Assembly (NCBI GenBank): GCA_022605955.1
Contig: JAKCOZ010000005.1
Location: 28,346,450 to 28,410,449, forward strand
Direction: 5' to 3'
Length of the DNA: 64,000 nucleotides
From: Rallus limicola
Taxonomy: Eukaryota > Chordata > Aves > Gruiformes > Rallidae
The translations under genes were made by a program, and so were the position numbers. Under the pieces are notes generated by a model. It saw only the letters and a list, made by a program, of their open reading frames with translations. It made no database searches and was not told the DNA's origin. Positions 40,301-50,749 of this stretch are shown here, in pieces (position 1 is the first letter of the stretch; each line of letters starts with the position of its first letter).

Positions 40301-43300
40301 ATCACATTTTCTCCTTTATTTTTCCAAGACAGTCTCATTTAGGATTTTAGAAATCTCTCCAAGGAGTCCACATGTGCTTTAGGTGGAAGGAAAAACAATT
40401 CCAAAAACTTAATTTTGAATAAAACTGAAGGCAACTTTAGCAACACAAGTTCCCTGCATCAACACATCTTATAAAACTGAAATAAATGCACAACAGTTAA
40501 CTGTTAAGCTTTATCAATCTGCAATAATCTTGTAGATAGGCAAGAGGGTTGAACAGCAGACATGCAACTGCACACTTCAGCTTGCAACTCAGAAAGCCTT
40601 CTGGCATGCAAATGAAATCAAGTAGTGTGTTAGGAGGATGCACGAGAACACACATAGATTCTTTCTCTGCTTTCAGGAGGAAAAAACCAAAGTCACAACA
40701 CTAACCTTAGACTACATGCTTTCAAATATGCAATTCTGGAGCTCTGTTATAACAAAATTTCCTTCTACATAAAATTATTGCAAAAAAAGACTGGATACAT
40801 TAAGTTGAAAAACTCAGAGTCAAGAGGGATCAAGAGTATCAACATACATCAAGGGTATTATTCTAAATGCAATCAATACATATACATTACTTGCCAAAGA
40901 AGTTCATCATTTCCCCTCTTGTATTTCAATAAATACAGAAAGATCAATAATGACGAACAGAAAGGTTAATCTAGCTCCCACTCAGAAGCTGCCATTTTTT
41001 TACTTCTCTGATTTGATCACTGGTGAAGTTTTTCTGAGACACTTAACAAGACATCAGCTTTTAAAATTCCTTTTATAAAATGGAATTTGGCATTTATTAT
41101 TAAAAGAAAGTGGTATTTGAACTTCTAAAACTCCTTATTGAGTTAAAATATCAGAGATATATAGTAAACACAAAACATGTTCTGACAGCATGGGGAAGAG
41201 AGCCTTGGTTAAGAACTGTATTTAGTATCACTATCACTTAACATAAGTAAATGAAGGCAATTCTATTTTGACAGCTTAACATGAGCTTTGCACCCAAAAC
41301 ATAAACATCATGGCAAATTCACTGAGCTGTGGTGCAACAGGGAAGTTGTTTTTGAGACAAGCATTGCCCTTGTCTGCGCTGCCAGTCTTCCAAGCCCCAA
41401 CAGGAGATAACTCCCAGCACAGCCAGTTACAATAAACCAGCATACCTGAAAACCAACTGCTTCCAGTTTCTACAAGCCCTAGCAGCTAAAAGTAGGTAGG
41501 AACTTAATAAACATATATTAAATCTCTACCTATGCCTGTAGACACAGGTGGTCTCCTTTACCCAACTTAATGGTCCATTCAGTAGTTAATATAAGTCACT
41601 GAGCACACAGCAAGAGGAACTAGACATTCATTTGCCCTACAGATTCTTGAAGGATTAAACCTTCATTTTAAAGAAACCATTACCAACCAATATGAGACAG
41701 TGATTGTAACAAACTTTACCCTTGAAAGAAGTAGAAAAAAAAAAAAAGCTTGTTTGTTTTTTCCCCTCTATTCTGGATTTGTATTTTCACCACAACACAC
41801 AGTAAAAACCCCTTTTTTGTTATTGTTATTTAAAACAAAGCACACAACACACCCCCCCCCATATAACAACTGAACCCAGAGTAACACACATGTTGCTAGA
41901 GGTTCATAGTAGGGGAAAAGCTCAAACATCTCTTCAACTTTTTTATTTCTCTTACAACAGAAAACAGAGGTTGTAAGAGGCCTTAACTCACTCCATAGAA
42001 AAGCTAATGATATTATGCTTCTGCATTACATAACCTACTTTGTTATTTTGAAAAAAAAATACAGAAAATTTAAAGAACTTTAAGAGTTTTAACAAAAAGC
42101 TTCTGAAGAATTAAAATAGCTATTTCAAAAGTGAAGTAGGTGTCAGAAAATTCCTCCAAACTCCTATGACAGTTAATCAAGGTTAAAGGAAACCCTAGTA
42201 AAGACAAGGTACTGATGTTGAAGAGACCTATTTGCTTCAATTCTACTGCTTTTAGAAAGGATTTTACTCCACTCAGACTGCCTTCTGGAGCAATGTTAGT
42301 AAAGGGGAAAAAAAATTATCCATCCATGAAAGCCCATAACAAGTCTTAGGTATTTGATGATGTATGATTTGAATGTTATCAAGAATTGTCTTTATAGTCA
42401 TCCCTGCAGTCAGCAAGCATAGGTTTTTTTGCATAGTATCTAATATTTTTTAAAAAAAATTGTTATTATCACTGGAAATAACTTTGCTAAGCAACAAATA
42501 GAAGCATTAGCCTAAAGCACACTCAGTGGTAAAGAAAATACAGTAATCTGCCACGTACGCAATCCCAAGAAGGCACTATCTTGTTCAGAAGTAGAACAGT
42601 TAAGCATAAGAATGATCAAATATTTTTCTTTCTAAATTAATGGAGCAAAGCAAAGAAGAAATTGGAATGGGCCTGCTCTACTCTCCAAACACTGAATTTC
42701 ACTAAGAGCTTAAGTATTTCAGTTTGTTTCCTGGAAAAAAATTGTTTAGTGAATGAAACATTACCCCAGATGAAGAAAAGTTATTTTTTTCAAGATTGAA
42801 TCATGGCTAGGAGGCCAAAAACTAAATATTCAAATGACTTCTACAATCTCCAATTATCAACCAACCATAGGCAGTATGCTGTACACACCCAGAAAACTGT
42901 TTCCCAGATTTTTTAATCTGCAAATGAAAAAATGGAAACACAGAAACACGACAGGGCATATATCAAAAGAATTTAGCATGATTACGTTTTACACAGATAC
43001 ATGCCAACACTCTTCTATCTTAATAATATCAAAAGGCATCCAGCAGTAAGATAGGGGGGAAAAAATCAGCAGCTTATTCATCAGAGAATACTAGCAGTAT
43101 TTTTCCTCTGTGCTGAAGCTACTCTGAAAAAAAAAAAGTAATGTAATAATGTATAACAAAATAAAAATCTATTTAGAAGTAAATCCAAATGATCTCTCAA
43201 AGCATCTTCTTATCCTAAAAGCAAACCCAGTCATCTTTAATGCCACTCCTGTCACCCTTCCACAACTTCTTCCTAAAGGTCTCCAATGATCCTTGGGGTC

Positions 43301-44044
43301 CCTGCCAAGCCAGACCATTCTATCATTTAAAGCTATCTATACCAATGACTTGCTATTCTTACTGCTAAAAAATGTTAGCCTGAATGGTTTCGTGTGAGAG
43401 TCAATGGACATTGTAGTGTTTCTCATGGCCAGAGATTCTTGCTAAAGCATTTGCAGCATCTTCAGTGACCTGCTCTGGTCAGCTCACTCACACACATGAA
43501 CATCCATGTAGACATTAGGAAGACAGTCAGGAGGCATCGGTTCATGAAGTCCAGGAACAAACACAAATTTGCTATTAAACCTCTAACTCGGTGCTTGTGG
43601 AAACCATTAACTCTATCCACACTGCAAAAATTGTATCAATATGGTTTAGTCAACATGAACCAAAATTGGCACGAAATTCACAGTGGAAGCAAAAGTAGCC
43701 ACTGACTCTGCACTTTGAGAAGGTTTTAGCTGAAAAAAGTCTTCAATGTGGCTGTGCCTTGACATTACAAAGGCTAATAAAGAAAGAAGACTACAATAAT
43801 TTTCTACATTTTCTGCACTGCAGAATCCCAACCACTGAATTCTGTAATAGATTCTCAACTCGCCATCACAAAGTTGTGAAGTATTTTCAGATAAAATGCA
43901 AAAGTTTTCCACTGATTTCTAGTACTCAAGGAACTCACCCAAGACTTAAATCTTACTTTCTCTTCCAAGGGACAGAGTATGAGTCTTCATGTTAAAGCTA
44001 CCATCTGCAACAGGTAGTTAACATTTTAAGTACCAAAAATATCT

Positions 44045-46085
44045 CCAGAACCTCTCTGGGCAGCTTGTTCCACTGCTCTGTCACCCTGCCAGTGAAAAAA
44101 GTTTTTCTTTATGTTCACATGGAACCTCCTATGCTCCAGCTTGCACCCACTGCTCCTTATCCTATCATTGGACATCACTAAGAGGAGCTTGGCTCCATCC
44201 TCCTGTCACTCACCCTTTACATATTTATACATGTGAGTATATGACTGAGGTCACCCTCAGTCTCCTCCAAGCTAAAGAGATCCAGCTCCCTCAGCCTGAG
44301 GAAGATGTTCCACTCCCTTCATCATCTTAGTGGCCCTGCGCTGGACTCTTTCAAGTAGTTCCCTGTCCTTGAACTGAGGGGCGCAGAACTGAGCATAATA
44401 TTCCAGATTTGGTCTCATCAGGGCAGAGTAGAGGGGGAGAAGAACCTCTCTCAACGTATTAACCACAACCCTTTAATAGACCCCAGGATGACACTGGTCT
44501 TGGCCACAAGGGCACATTGCTGGCTCAAGGTCATCCTGCTGTACACCAGGATGCCCATGCTCCTTTGCTGCTTTCCAACAGGTCTGCCTCCAATCTACAC
44601 TGGTACCCAGGGTTGTTCTTCCCCAGATGCAAGACTCTGCACTTGTCTTTGTTGTATTTCATTAATCTTCTCCTCCAACATGTCTAGGTCTCATTGAATG
44701 TCGGCACAACCTTCCGGTGTGCCAGCCTCTCCTCTGAGTTTTGTCTTGTCAGCAAGCTTGCTGATGGTGCTCTCTGTTCCCTCATCCAGGACACTGATGA
44801 ATATACTCAACAGTACCAGTCCCAGCACTGACCCCTGAGGGACTCCACTACATACAGACCTCCAGCTACACTCTGCCCCATTAACCACAACTCCCTGACA
44901 GTTCCCTGACATTAACCACAACTTCCTTCAGACAGTTCACATTCCACCCACCTCACCACCCAATCCTCCAGACCACACTTCCTCCATTCAGCTGTGAGGA
45001 TGCTGTGGGAGTCATCAAGTACTTTACTGAAATCAAGGTAAACCATATCCACTGCCCTATCATCATCTATCCATTTGGTTATGTCCTCATAAAAGGCTAT
45101 CAGATGGGTCAAACACGACTCCCCTTGCTAAAGCCATGTTAACTACTCCTAGTGACCCCTGATATGACTAGAGACAGCACCAATGTTGTTCCATCGCCTT
45201 TCCAGGGGTGGAGGCAAGGCTAACCCATCTGTAGTTACCTGGGTCCTCCTTCCTACTCTTTTTGAAGACTGGAGTGACATTTGCTTTCCTCCAATCCTCA
45301 GGCACCTCTCCTGTTTTCCATGACTTACCAAAGATGAGAGTGGCCTAGCAATGACTTCCACTAGCTCCCTGAGCACCTGTTGGTGCACCCCATCAGGGCC
45401 TATAGATTTACACATGTCCAGACTGCTTAACTGATCCCTAACCCAGTCCTCATCAAACAAGGCAAAACTCATTTATCCTGACTTGCCCTGGGGCCTCAGG
45501 GGTCTGGAGCTCCTGAGGACAGTCTCCAGCAGAGACAGAAACAAAGAAGGCATTCAGTAACTTTGCCTTATTAGTATCTTCTGTCACCAGGGCACCCACT
45601 TCATCCAGCAGAGGGCCTACACTGCCTCTAGAATTACTTTTGTCTGAAATGTATTTGAAGCCGCACTTTCTGTTGTCCTTGACCTCCCTTGCTAGGTTGA
45701 ACTCCAAGGAGACCTCAGCTTTCCCAGCTGTCTCCCTGCACACTGTGACAACAGTCTTATATTCCTCCCACATTGCCATCCCCTCCTTCCATGACCTATA
45801 AACTCTCTTCTTCCACTTGAGTTTGCCCAGCAGTCCCCCATTTAACCATGAGGGTCTTCTGGCTCCCTTTCTTGATTTCCTACCCATTTGGATGCTCTGA
45901 TCTTGAGCATGGAAGAAGTGGTCCTTCAATATAAACCATCTTGAGCCCTTTTTCCTTCTAGCATCCTGACCCATGGGATTTCCCCTAGAAATTGCTTGAA
46001 AAGGCCAAAGCTGGCCCTGCCAAAGTCCAGGGTTGAGATCCTGCTTGGTATTCACACAGTGGAAACGCACCACTCCCCCAACCCC
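44045..46085 (-). mobile_element. CR1 LINE, about 2 kb, decayed reverse transcriptase ORF
   Basis: Read on the minus strand from 46085, this copy covers the endonuclease-RT linker, most of the reverse transcriptase and the C terminus. The 211-residue frame 46088-45453 has RRPSWLNGGLLGKLKWKKRVYRSWKEG and a NAFFVSV segment. The next frames give the finger motif SIGPDGVHQQVLREL (45472-45149), the palm block MVYLDFSKVLDDSHS (45112-44912), [16 protein letters not shown] and then LADKTK where an active copy has FADDTK (44921-44691), and [13 protein letters not shown] (44466-44272). The catalytic Asp pair is altered and the frame shifts several times, so it is inactive. The 5' endonuclease end is missing, and the usual terminal 3' tail is not recognisable left of 44045. 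Confidence 0.95.
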
Positions 46086-46849
46086 CAATATTCAGTACTT
46101 CCTCAATACATCCTATGAGGAGGCGATTACAGCATTCTCCTGGAAAGCCAGTGGAAAATGAAGTTTACTTGGGTTTCTCATGCACTGAGAAGGAACCATG
46201 GCAATTCTCTGCACTATAAGCTCTGAAAAAGGAATGTTTTCTTCAACAGGAAAACACAGAAATTGAAAGTCTATCACTTACAGTACAGAAGCAAAATTTA
46301 AACAGAAAATGAGAATACATTAAGAGAAAACTGATTTAGTTTAATATGAAGCTTCTAACTACTCTCAGTTTCAGTTCAGCTACCATGCTGAAAACTCAAC
46401 TGCACTTAACCTGCCCTTGAATTCCCCATGAAATGATGGACAATTTCTGGCTGCCACGTCAAGTGACCTTCAAAGGAGCAAGAGATATTCAGTCATTCCT
46501 GGATAATATTCTATTTCATGAACAACCAGTATGGGAGGAACAAGAAAATCCTATTTGTAAAAACAACTTGGCAGCACTAGAAATACTAGAGGCAAAAATA
46601 CTAAGCCTATGCTAGAAATGTAACTATGAGGTGTGATCCGATATCTGCTGAAGTAAATGTGCTATAGGAGCACCCATGAGTATTCACAGAACTACTTAAC
46701 CTCAAAAAGCAAGCCTCTGTCTCTGTATGCTTAGAAATAGAAACAAAGAGATGACTCAGAAACACCCCACGCAAGACCCAGAAACACCCACCCTACAGAC
46801 CCAAATACCCAGAAGAGCTTAATCCCATTGTAAGAGCCATCTCTGAATT

Positions 46850-47956
46850 CCACAAGCAGGCTAAAAGCTCATGGGTAAGAATTAGAGACCGAGGTAACAA
46901 AGGGAACCTTGTGGTTGCTGCTTACTACAGGTTGTCCCATTGAGATGAGCCTATTGATGAAGAGTCTTACAAGCTCAAGGGCAGCCTTGGATGATGGAGC
47001 TCAAGATCCCTAGGGCAAAAAGGAGGGCACACAGCAAGCTCACTACCTTGGAATTCAGAACATCTGATTTTGACCTCTTCACAGACTTCATGGTAGATTA
47101 CCATGGGACAACGCCCTGGAGGGAAGAGGGACCCAGACAGCTGGCTAGTATTGAAGGATCACCTCCTCCAAGCTCAGGAGTGATGTATCACAACAAAGGA
47201 AGTAAGGCAAAAACACCCAGAGTCCTGCACGGATGAACAAGGAGCTCCTGGACAAACTCAAAAGGAAGCCTACAGAGGGTAAAAGCAGCCCTGAGGAGAA
47301 GGACTTGGGAATACTGGTTGATGAGAAACTCAACGTGAGCCAGCAATGCATGCCTGTAACCCAGAAAGATAACCATGTCCTGGGCTGCATTGAAACTAGT
47401 GTGACCATTAGGTCAAGGGACGTAATTCTGCCCCTCTGCTCCACTTTCATGGGACCCCACCTGGAGTACTGCATCCAGCTGTGGGGTCTGCAGTATAAGA
47501 AAGACATGGACCTGTTGGTGCAAAGGAACGCCACAAAAATGATTAGAGGGCTGGAGTACTTCTCCTATGAAGACAGGCTGGGAGAGTCAGGCACATTCAA
47601 CCTGGAGAAGACTCCAGGGAGACACAGAGCAACCTTCTGGTAAAGGGAGTCTACAGGAAAACTGGAGAGGGACTGTTTGTCAAGGTCATAGAGCGATATG
47701 ACAAGAGATAATGGTTTTAAAATAAAAGAGGGTACATTTAGATTAGACATTTGGAAGAAATTCTTTATGGTGAGAGTGCTGAAGCACTAGAACAGGTTAG
47801 CCAGAGAGGTTGTAGATGCCCCTTCCCTGGCAGTGTTCAAGGCCAGGTTGGGTGGGGCTTTGGGCAACCTGATCTAGTGGAGGGTGTGGTCACCCATGGC
47901 AGGGGAGTAGGAACTTTGAGGTCACTTCCAACCCAAACCATCCTGTGATTCAATGA
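46850..47956 (+). mobile_element. CR1 LINE with internal deletion of most of the reverse transcriptase
   Basis: The plus strand begins in the endonuclease domain (VRIRDRGNKGNLVVAAYYR, about 46877-46933), with the protein then crossing stops and shifts. It continues through the linker (TSDFDLF, RPAWMNKELLDKLKRK-like, 47233-47270). At about 47275 it jumps in frame to the C-terminal block SPEEKDLGILVDEKLNVSQQ and then LEYCIQLWGLQYKKDMDLL. The intervening RT fingers and palm, including the catalytic motif, are absent. The 136-residue open frame 47233-47643 spans this junction. The element ends with CR1 3' UTR (CCAACCCAAACCATCCTGTG, then ATTCAATGAT) at 47956. It stands head-to-head with the copy at 44045-46085. 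Confidence 0.93.
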
Positions 47957-48139
47957 TATAGACAATGGGATGCACAATGATATAGACAGTGGGATTAAGT
48001 GCACCCTCAGAAAGATTTAAGACAACACCAAGCTAAATTGTGTGGTTGACAGACCTAAGGGATGGGATGTTACCCAGAGGGATGTGGACAAACTGAAAAA
48101 GTGGGCCTGTGTGAACCTCACAAGCTTCAATAGGGCTTT
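47957..48139 (+). mobile_element. CR1 fragment A, left part (interrupted)
   Basis: The plus strand encodes a broken stretch of CR1 ORF2 just after the catalytic region: a DSGIKCTL block, a decayed copy of the FADDTK motif, and a RDVDKLKKWACVNLTSFNRA block. The text breaks off in the FNKAKC motif. The missing continuation reappears at about 48928, after a separate CR1 copy. Confidence 0.8.
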
Positions 48140-48927
48140 TTAAAATCTTCCTTAATAATCTGGTTGAGTAAGTTTGCAGATGAAACTAAATTGTGTGGGA
48201 GTGCTGTTAGAAGGCAGGAAGGCTCTGCAGAGGGGCCTGGACAGGCTGGATCGAGGGGCAGAGGCCAACTTTATGGGGTTCAACAAGGCCAAGTGCCGGG
48301 TCCTGCACTTTGGTCACAAGTACCACAGGCAAAGCTACAGGGTTGGAGCAGAGTGGCTGGAGAGCTCCCTGGAGAAGGACCTGAGGGTGTTAGTTGACAG
48401 CCAGCTGAACATGTGCCAACAGTGTGCCCAGGTGGCCAAGAAGGCCAATGGCATCCTGGCCTGTATGAGGAATAGTGTAACCAGCAGGAGTAAGTCATAG
48501 TTCTGTTATACTCAGCCCTGATGAGGCCGCATTTTGAATACTGTGTTCAGTTCAGCCGAGGGAGCTGGGGCTTTTTAGTCTTGAGAAAAGGAGGCTGAGG
48601 GTAGTTCTCTACAACTACCTGCAAAACAATTGCAGATATGTTGGGGTTGGTCTCTTCTCTCGTGAGAAGCAATAGGACAAGAGGGAATGGCTTGAAATTG
48701 CACCAGGGGAGATTTAGGTTAGATATCAGGAATAATCTCTTTACTGAAAGGGTTGTCAAACATTGGAACAGGCTGTCCAGGGAGGTGGTAGGGTCACCAT
48801 CCTTGGAGGTATTTAAAAGGCATACAGATGAAGTCCTTAAGGACATGATCTACAGGTGGACTAGTCAGGGTTAGGCTATGGTTGGGCTCTAGGATCTAAA
48901 GGGTCTCTTCCAACCTAGGTGATTCTA
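48140..48927 (+). mobile_element. CR1 fragment B inserted into fragment A
   Basis: This copy starts with the KSFADDT-like motif region (SKFADETKL, about 48164-48190; FADE rather than FADD), followed by [16 protein letters not shown] and [19 protein letters not shown]. It then shows a frame break, and the C-terminal [19 protein letters not shown] with [20 protein letters not shown]. It ends with a canonical CR1 3' UTR (GGGTCTCTTCCAACCTAGGT, GATTCTA). It is about 790 bp, 5'-truncated, and less decayed than the sequence on each side, which fits a later insertion. Confidence 0.9.
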
Positions 48928-49122
48928 AGAGCAAGGTCCTGCACATGGGTTGTGATAATCCCCTGTATCAATACAGGCTGGGGGATGAATAGATAGAGAG
49001 CAACACTGAAGATATGGGCTTGGGAGTACTGGTGGATGAAAAGCTGGATATGACCAGGCAATGTGAGCTTGTAGCCTGGAAAGTCAACCATTATCCCGGG
49101 CTGCACCAAAAGAAGCCTGCTT
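48928..49122 (+). mobile_element. CR1 fragment A, right part (continuation)
   Basis: The coding match resumes with SKVLHMG, precisely where fragment A stopped, and runs through LGVLVDEKLDMTRQCELVAWK to a decayed end near 49122. The 3' UTR tail of this copy is missing. Confidence 0.8.
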
Positions 49123-49831
49123 CTGTGCAAATGAATTCCACTCTAAGTTTGAAAACAGGTATAAACTCAAGCAAATCAGGATCACACTCTGCTTTCTAAC
49201 TGCCTTCAAATGTGATCTTAATTAAGGTAAATTTCACTATAATAACCAGAAAGTATTCAGAGCATAAAAAAAAGCCAGCCAAAATCCCTCCAATATCATA
49301 GTTAACCATAACTTACCCAAGCAATGGGTTACATTTATACTTGTTAAAAAAAACCAAACATTAGGCCTTTACTTTTTTTTAGAAAGGGTAAAACCAAAGC
49401 AAAACACCATACAGCTACAACCTATCCTATCCCTGAAATTCTGACTCACATAAGTGCTGGTTTGACCTTGGAGAAGCTTAAATTAGTTTCATCTGAACAC
49501 ACTAGCAACAAATAGATAATTTCTCCCTGTTCCCCATGACCCCACACAAAACATGTCTTTACATAATCCATTTCTTCAACCAAAATATTTCCATCTTCAT
49601 CCCTTTTGAAGTCAGTTGATTGACACATAGCACCACTGATCTATTCAATGAACTGAAAATATTTTGGCCAACAGTTGCTCAATGAACTGGCAACACAAAG
49701 GCAAATATGAAAGAAGCAAGCATATTTGCTTCAAAAAAAAGAAATTAAAAAATCTGGGTATTAAAAGGAAGCACATTGTAAAGTTCATCCCTCCAGGATC
49801 TTAACCTCAATAAGCAAAGACTGCATCTTAA

Positions 49832-50373
49832 GTTTCAGCTGGGATAGTGTTAATTTTCTTCCTAGCAGCTGGCATAGTGCTGTGTTTGGGATTTAGAACA
49901 AGAATAATGTTGATAACATACTAATATTTTCATTGTTGCCAAGCAGTGAAGGACTTTTCAGCTTTTCATACTGGCCTGACATCAAGAAGGCAGGGGTTTT
50001 CCAAGAGAGTAGGAGGAGACAGCCAGGACAGGACAGATGAGCCAGACTGCTCAAACCAATATTCTATACCATATGATGTAATGCTCCATATGTAACTGGG
50101 GGGGTTAGCTAAGACACAGCACAGCTTGGGAACTAAGCATCAGCTTTCAGTAGTGATAAATAGTGCTGTGCACCACTTGTTTTGTATATTCTTTTATCAT
50201 CATCATTCTCTTCCTTTTCTGCTCTACTAAATTATCTCTATCTCAATTCACAATTTAGCCCTTTTTTTCCTCCTCTTTCTTTTCTATTCTTGCTCCCATC
50301 TCACTGTTGTGGTGAAGCAGTGAGAGAATAGCTGCATGGCTGTTTTAGCTGCCTGCCAGGTTAAACCACGACA
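49832..50373 (+). mobile_element. Solo LTR of an ERVL-type avian endogenous retrovirus
   Basis: The sequence opens with TTTCAGCTGGGATAGTGTTA and ends with GGTTAAACCACGACA, the start and finish I associate with an abundant ERVL-type LTR in non-galliform birds. Internal landmarks also fit: TGTTGATAACATACTAAT near 49909, CAAGGACTTTTCAG-like text, CCATATGATGTAATGCTC near 50070, and a CACTTGTTTTGTATATTC block with an ATTAAA-like signal near 50220. No internal retroviral genes flank it, so it is a solo LTR left by recombination. The terminal TG is decayed and I see no clear target-site duplication. It is in opposite orientation to STXBP6 and ends 190 bp before the start-codon exon's donor. Confidence 0.85.
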
Positions 50374-50563
50374 GATCACTGCCAAATAGATCAATAGATC
50401 TGAGCATGTGGTTTCTCAAGGTTAAAGATAAGTGCCATGATTCTCTGGTTACATTAATATTTGAGTCACCCAGATCCTTATGGCTACAGATAGCATCTAA
50501 TCAGTTAATCAAAGATAAACCAAAACAGATAACTAGATGTCAAAAATCATTAATCAATCTTAC

Positions 50564-50749
50564 CTGACAGGCAGATGTATGTTAAATATTCTCCCTGACC
50601 CCCAGTAGCTAGGAAAGGAATCTTTTTTTTTGTTCTTCTTTTCACTTGGACAGCTCCCAGCATCCTTTCATCATGTGGGGCAAAAATTTCTTTGCTGATT
50701 GCAGATTTGGCATTCATTGTAGATCACAGATATAGAAGACTGTTGCTCT
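50564..50749 (-). CDS. STXBP6: STXBP6 (amisyn) first coding exon with start codon
   Basis: This exon carries a short 5' UTR (50749-50718), the ATG at 50717-50715 and codons 1-51 plus one base. The reading begins MNAKSAISKEIF and continues through a basic stretch (VKRRTKKK) to GGQGEYLTYICLS, which I recognise as the amisyn N terminus. Amisyn is a brain-enriched cytosolic protein that binds syntaxin-1 and SNAP-25 through a C-terminal SNARE-like motif and restrains vesicle exocytosis. Its N-terminal PH-like domain binds PI(4,5)P2, and the basic stretch seen here fits that role. The donor at 50563-50562 reads CAG|GTAAGA on the minus strand. The acceptor is a TTTTTAG ending at 50750, after a T-rich tract. 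Neighbouring AGs make the exact exon start uncertain by a few bases. The start has A at -3, and the upstream stretch within the exon shows no other in-frame ATG. Coding length is 154 nt, leaving phase 1 for the next exon. Confidence 0.96.

Larger units (their letters stand above)
5341..50563 (-). other. STXBP6: STXBP6 large intron (about 45.2 kb)
   Basis: The interval runs from the GTAAGA donor at 50563 to the CCAG acceptor at 5341, on the minus strand. Most of it is unique AT-rich DNA without recognisable genes. Elements I could name inside it are listed separately: CR1 pieces near 17.1, 23.6-24.7, 36.7 and 44.0-49.1 kb, the inverted repeat at 19.5 kb, an LTR at 49.8-50.4 kb, and several simple repeats. 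I saw nothing definable in 5.4-12.1 kb, 12.2-14.9 kb, 15.0-17.0 kb, 20.6-23.5 kb, 24.8-32.1 kb, 32.2-36.6 kb and 36.8-44.0 kb. A large first coding-region intron is in keeping with the long STXBP6 gene of other vertebrates. Confidence 0.9.

Noticed and set aside
43646..43912. 88-codon minus-strand open frame near the CR1 cluster
   Set aside because: It does not match CR1 ORF motifs or any family I know, and is probably chance.
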